This document shows, in pieces, positions 60,756-64,000 of a stretch of DNA of 64,000 bases (position 1 is the first letter of the stretch; each line of letters begins with the position of its first letter). The stretch is from JBBEBE01 sp040882505 (GTDB lineage Bacteria > Bacteroidota > Rhodothermia > Balneolales > Balneolaceae), in the NCBI GenBank assembly GCA_040882505.1, contig JBBEBE010000005.1, forward strand, positions 434,001 through 498,000. The letters are read 5' to 3'. The position numbers and the translations under genes are program-made. The notes under the pieces are model-generated. The model was not told the origin of the DNA, made no database searches, and saw only the letters and a list, made by a program, of their open reading frames with translations.

Positions 60756-61048
60756 GTTATTCAAACCGGCCGAAAGCACTTGGTGATCTTCTGAAAGGGT
60801 ATATGAAGCGTTTGCCCGGCAATCAAGAGGTTCGCAAGGGGATGGTACTGCACTGTTGGTCGGCAGTTGTGGGAGATCGGGTAGCGGCTGTTACGGATAA
60901 AGTCGTATTCGATGGAGACAAGCTACTGGTATATGTGAAGGGGGAAGCCTGGCGTCACGAGCTTCACTCCAATCGATATACCATTCGCGAACGCCTGAAT
61001 CGAGAAGTCGGCAGTGATGTGATTCGGGAGGTGATTGTCCGATGTTGA
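60752..61048 (+). CDS. DUF721-domain protein
   Basis: DUF721 (DciA-like) proteins are small; the wider group includes DciA, a loader of the replicative helicase in many bacteria without DnaC. The 98-residue protein shows the typical ALGDLLKGYMKR start, WSAVVGDRVAAVTDKV and the basic strand KLLVYVKGEAWRHELHSNRYTI. AGGAGG lies 4 nt before the ATG, which overlaps the recF stop by 4 nt. Short Bacteroidota versions next to recF are common; helicase-loading function is inferred, not shown. Confidence 0.88.
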   Translation: MSYSNRPKALGDLLKGYMKRLPGNQEVRKGMVLHCWSAVVGDRVAAVTDKVVFDGDKLLVYVKGEAWRHELHSNRYTIRERLNREVGSDVIREVIVRC

Positions 61049-62040
61049 AAAGCTGGATCGATCGATTCAATCACTGGTTTCAAGAGGACTCGTCCCAGAG
61101 GGATCGAGAAACGGATGGTGCATATCTTCCCAAAGAGAAAGTATTGGTCTTTAGTCTGTCGCTAATTCTGGCTTTTTGCCTCTGGTTCATTGTCAATCTG
61201 AGTCGTGATTTTTCAATCTCGGTTGATTTCCCGATGCAGGTCGAGCATCTGTCGGATGAATTGGCACTTGTTCAGGATCCTCCAAGTCTTGTTCAGGTTG
61301 GATTGACGGGTGAGGGGTGGAACCTGATCTCTCTGTACCGAAATCCGCCAACTCTTGTGGTCGAGTCTACCGAGCAGGATGTCAATCTGTTCGAAGTGGT
61401 TCAACAACAGCTGTCGGTCTTGTCGAATGTCAATGTTACACAAGTCCGACCTGCACGTGTTCTGTTGGAGCTTGAGGAGAAGCGTTCCCGCGATGTGGTC
61501 GTGATTCCCAATCTGAAGATTCAGTTGAGGGAGCGTTATCAACTTCTTGATGAACCGACAGTGACTCCGGAGAGAGTGACCATTCGGGGTGCGTTGAGTG
61601 TCGTTTCTGATGTGGATACACTCTATACAGAATCCATTGTCCTCCAGGATGTGAGCAGAAGTGGTGACATTCGACTTCCGGTACTGCTGCCGGATAACGG
61701 GCTGGAGCTCGATGAACCTGACGTTCATGTAGAGTATCAAGTGGCAGAATTTACCGAGGGCGAGATGACGGTTCCAATTCGTGTTCGGGATTTACCGGGT
61801 GAAGAGCAGATCCGGTACCAACCGTCTACCGTCAATATTCGGTATGACGTCCCGATTGAGCAGTACAATGCAGTTCAGGAGGCTCGACCCTTTCGCGCAT
61901 TCATTGAGTATAGCGAGTTGATGGCCGATACAACCGGTTCCCTGATACCCCGGATCGAGACAATGGATGGCGCTTGGACGCTTCGGGTCAGACAGATTCG
62001 TCCAAGCCGAATTCGCTACTTCAGGATTGTTGAACCGTAG
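61042..62040 (+). CDS. YbbR-domain membrane protein (CdaR-like)
   Basis: YbbR-domain proteins are membrane-anchored; CdaR of Firmicutes regulates the diadenylate cyclase CdaA. The 332-residue protein has one membrane helix (VLVFSLSLILAFCLWFIVNLS) and an extracytoplasmic part with about three YbbR-like repeats (PMQVEHLSDELAL..., PNLKIQLRERYQLLDEPTVTPERVTIRG, VPIRVRDLP...YQPSTVNI). It overlaps the DUF721 gene by 7 nt. No cdaA-like cyclase is visible nearby, so the CdaR role is an open question. Its 3' end overlaps the convergent ispH by 20 nt. Confidence 0.85.
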   Translation: MLKSWIDRFNHWFQEDSSQRDRETDGAYLPKEKVLVFSLSLILAFCLWFIVNLSRDFSISVDFPMQVEHLSDELALVQDPPSLVQVGLTGEGWNLISLYRNPPTLVVESTEQDVNLFEVVQQQLSVLSNVNVTQVRPARVLLELEEKRSRDVVVIPNLKIQLRERYQLLDEPTVTPERVTIRGALSVVSDVDTLYTESIVLQDVSRSGDIRLPVLLPDNGLELDEPDVHVEYQVAEFTEGEMTVPIRVRDLPGEEQIRYQPSTVNIRYDVPIEQYNAVQEARPFRAFIEYSELMADTTGSLIPRIETMDGAWTLRVRQIRPSRIRYFRIVEP

Positions 62041-63265
62041 TCGCAAAAGGCGCGAGTGCTTTTTGGAGGGAGTGCCCACCAGGAAACCACTCGCGAATGG
62101 TGAGAAGCACTTCGTCTACCAATGTATCCGGACAAGAGGCTCCGGAGGTCAGAGCAATGGATGGGGAAGCCGGTACGTTCTCCAGCCAGCCATCTGTACT
62201 CTCCATGGCCCCTGTCCATTGATTGAAGTGATGAATGGTATGTTGATTCAATTCGGTCGCATCCCGAATGTGATACGTGGGACAGTGTTTCTCCAGAATT
62301 TCTGCCAAATGCATGGTGTTGGAGCTGTTGTATCCTCCAACGACGACGGCTAGATCCGGTTTGGCATCGGCCAAACCATACGTGGCTTGTTGATTTTCGT
62401 GCGTTGCATAGCAGAGTGTATCAGAGGTATCTGCGAATCGGTCATTTGCCCGGGTTTCACCAAAACGTTCACGGGCAGCATCCTTCAAGATGCGCATCAC
62501 CTCTTGTGTTTCGGTGGCCAGCATGGTTGTCTGGTTGATGACACCAAATGTTTCCAAGTCTTGCAGGGGATCAAAACCAGGGGTAGAGGTCTCCCCGAAG
62601 GATTGTTGAAAGTCACTTATGGGTCGTTTTCCGGTCATAATTTCGGCCAGAATCGTTGCTTCGGCCGGATTCAATACGACAACAACTGGGGAGTGTTCCG
62701 AGGCGTGTGAGAACGTTGCTCGAGTCTCTTCGTGACAAGCTTTCCCGTGAATCACCAAACTGTACCCTTTCTTTCCGAGCTGCTTTCCCCGCTTCCATAC
62801 TTTTTCCACAAACGGGCAAGTTGTGTTGAAACGGTAGGGGTCGATCCCGTGGTTCTTCAAGCGACGTTCGATCTCGAGTGTTGTGCCAAATGCGGGGACA
62901 ATGACCAGGCTTTCAGGATGAATCGATTCAATTGGAATTCGTTCGGTTCCATCGGTGTCGAAGAGAAAAGAAATACCCCGTTTTTGCAGGTCCTCATTGA
63001 CCGTTGGATTGTGGATCATCTCGCTGAGCAGATAGATCTCTTTGTCGGGATTCTTGTCCAGTGTTCGATAGGCAATATCGATCGCATTCTCGACTCCGTA
63101 ACAGAATCCGAAATGGCGCGGGATCAGAAATTTTACGGTCTGAAGGTCAAGAGTGGACGGTGAGAACTCCCTCTTTCGAGGGTCGTCAATTCTGGTGGCC
63201 TCCTTGATCGTACGTATGACAGGAGAATGATACAGATCGGGAATGTCGAATTTTTTTCGTGCCAT
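62021..63265 (-). CDS. ispH: 4-hydroxy-3-methylbut-2-enyl diphosphate reductase (IspH), long form
   Basis: IspH is the last enzyme of the MEP isoprenoid pathway and carries a 4Fe-4S cluster. The cluster cysteines lie in HFGFCYGVENAI, NTTCPFVEKVWKR and TSGASCPDTLVDEV; active-site histidines occur in EMIHNPTVNEDL and GKACHEETRATF, and the ITHT equivalent in CYATHENQQA. At 414 residues it belongs to the long plant/cyanobacterial/Bacteroidota type with an N-terminal extension (DIPDLYHSPVIRTIKEATR) rather than the ~315-residue E. coli type. It follows smc after 48 nt. Confidence 0.95.
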   Translation of the reverse strand: MARKKFDIPDLYHSPVIRTIKEATRIDDPRKREFSPSTLDLQTVKFLIPRHFGFCYGVENAIDIAYRTLDKNPDKEIYLLSEMIHNPTVNEDLQKRGISFLFDTDGTERIPIESIHPESLVIVPAFGTTLEIERRLKNHGIDPYRFNTTCPFVEKVWKRGKQLGKKGYSLVIHGKACHEETRATFSHASEHSPVVVVLNPAEATILAEIMTGKRPISDFQQSFGETSTPGFDPLQDLETFGVINQTTMLATETQEVMRILKDAARERFGETRANDRFADTSDTLCYATHENQQATYGLADAKPDLAVVVGGYNSSNTMHLAEILEKHCPTYHIRDATELNQHTIHHFNQWTGAMESTDGWLENVPASPSIALTSGASCPDTLVDEVLLTIREWFPGGHSLQKALAPFATTVQQS

Positions 63266-63313
63266 GGCGTTGCTTCTCTGGTTCCGTCTGAAATATACGA
63301 AATCCGATTTGGA

Positions 63314-64000
63314 TCAGGATGGATCCGTCGGCACATCATCGAGCCGGACGCCCACCAATTTGCTGACACCAATTTCCGGCATGGTTACACCGTACATCAT
63401 CTCCGCTTTGGACATGGTCTTCTTGTTGTGCGTGATGATAATGAACTGGGTCTGTTCACTGAAGCTTCGAATCATATTTGCAAATCGATCGATATTGGCA
63501 TCATCGAGAGGCGCATCCACTTCGTCCAGAACACAGAAAGGGGAGGGTTTGACCAGATAGATTGCAAAGAGGAGTGCGATTGCTGTGAGTGTTTTTTCCC
63601 CACCCGAGAGTTGATTGATCCCGGAAGGACGCTTTCCCCTGGGGTTGGCTTTGATCTCGATTTTTGCCTCGAGTGGATCTTCTACATCCTCTTCTATCAA
63701 AAGATCACAGTAGTCGTCTTCTTGAAACAGTGTTCCGAACACCGAGATGAAGTTGGTCCGAATTTTCTGGAATGTCTCGTTGAATCGTGAGGTGGCCGTT
63801 TCATTGATCTCTTCAATCGTCTGCCTGAGTTCACGTTCGGCATTATGGAGATCATCGACTTGCTCTTCAAGAAATGCGAGACGTTCCTTCTCCTCTTCAA
63901 ACTCTTCGATGGCAAGTGGATTGACATCCCCGATACGATTTAATTTCTGTTTCAAATCGGAGATTTTCACCTTGGCCGTTTCCCGATCCATCTCGTCCGG
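63314..64000 (-). CDS. smc: Chromosome segregation protein SMC, C-terminal part
   Basis: The frame continues past the right edge, so only the last about 228 residues are seen. They include the end of the C-terminal coiled coil (NRIGDVNPLAIEEFEEEKER, a conserved SMC transition motif), the head-domain RFNETFQKIRTNF segment, the ABC signature QLSGGEKTLTAIALLFA and Walker B FCVLDEVDAPLDDANI, and a D-loop/H-loop IIITHNKKTM. The full protein (usually near 1,180 residues) condenses chromosomes with ScpA and ScpB near the origin. Confidence 0.96.
   Translation of the reverse strand, partial: PDEMDRETAKVKISDLKQKLNRIGDVNPLAIEEFEEEKERLAFLEEQVDDLHNAERELRQTIEEINETATSRFNETFQKIRTNFISVFGTLFQEDDYCDLLIEEDVEDPLEAKIEIKANPRGKRPSGINQLSGGEKTLTAIALLFAIYLVKPSPFCVLDEVDAPLDDANIDRFANMIRSFSEQTQFIIITHNKKTMSKAEMMYGVTMPEIGVSKLVGVRLDDVPTDPS

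Overview
The window looks like a chromosomal housekeeping segment from a member of the Bacteroidota/Rhodothermota/Balneolota group; Balneolota-like is my best guess. Reasons: a C-terminal type IX secretion sorting domain on an exported subtilase, TonB-dependent receptors under B12 and thiamine riboswitches, a Bacteroidota-type LptD, the long form of IspH, a CarB without its regulatory domain, and several promoters of the Bacteroidota form TTG-N19-21-TAnnTTTG. Unlike classical Bacteroidetes, many genes carry clear Shine-Dalgarno sequences (GGAG/AGGAGG). I see no insertion sequences, prophage, CRISPR array or genomic-island boundary.

Layout. 1-2.0 kb (+): the end of a parvulin-type isomerase, then ribD-ribE. 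2.0-6.1 kb (-): an FtsB/DivIC-like protein, a ROK kinase and LptD. 6.2-9.0 kb: tRNA-Lys (-), then HIT protein, aroQ and a polysaccharide flippase (+). 9.0-18.4 kb (-): a DksA/TraR-like protein, nhaC, carA, carB, ddl, nadK and mdh. 18.7 kb (+): hsp20. 19.3-23.9 kb (-): a cobalamin riboswitch, a BtuB-like receptor, a BtuG-like propeller lipoprotein, SCO1 and a PCuAC copper chaperone. 23.9-30.3 kb (+): tamA-tamB. 30.3-34.9 kb: an orphan GroES-like protein, tRNA-Leu, a CocE-type hydrolase, a metallo-amidohydrolase and a DUF2911 protein.

35.0-39.7 kb: two tandem lipoproteins that consist only of a SusC-type TonB plug domain, msrA, and a thiamine-riboswitch-controlled TonB receptor. 39.7-51.2 kb: polX, a CHRD protein, metF (-), B12-dependent metH, and a TPR-histidine kinase overlapping a secreted subtilase. 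51.3-55.5 kb (-): a very compact dnaA-folB-folK-deoxynucleoside kinase-small membrane protein-TPR-unknown operon followed by tRNA-Pro. 55.5-55.8 kb: a probable oriC with DnaA boxes and an AT-rich stretch. 55.8-64 kb: prmC and an unknown gene (-), an outer-membrane barrel, eno, recF, a DUF721 protein and a YbbR protein (+), then ispH and the end of smc (-).

Functional links: B12 uptake (BtuB/BtuG-like) can feed the B12-dependent MetH, which uses methyl-folate from MetF; FolB and FolK supply folate; the thiamine receptor covers another vitamin. Envelope biogenesis is heavily represented (LptD, TamA/TamB, flippase, Ddl, FtsB-like). Replication and genome maintenance are represented by DnaA/oriC, RecF, PolX and SMC. 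The points most worth follow-up are the tandem plug-only lipoproteins, the B12-receptor/copper-chaperone gene string, the sensor-kinase/secreted-protease pair, the possible carAB attenuator, and the dnaA-folate-dNTP salvage operon beside oriC.
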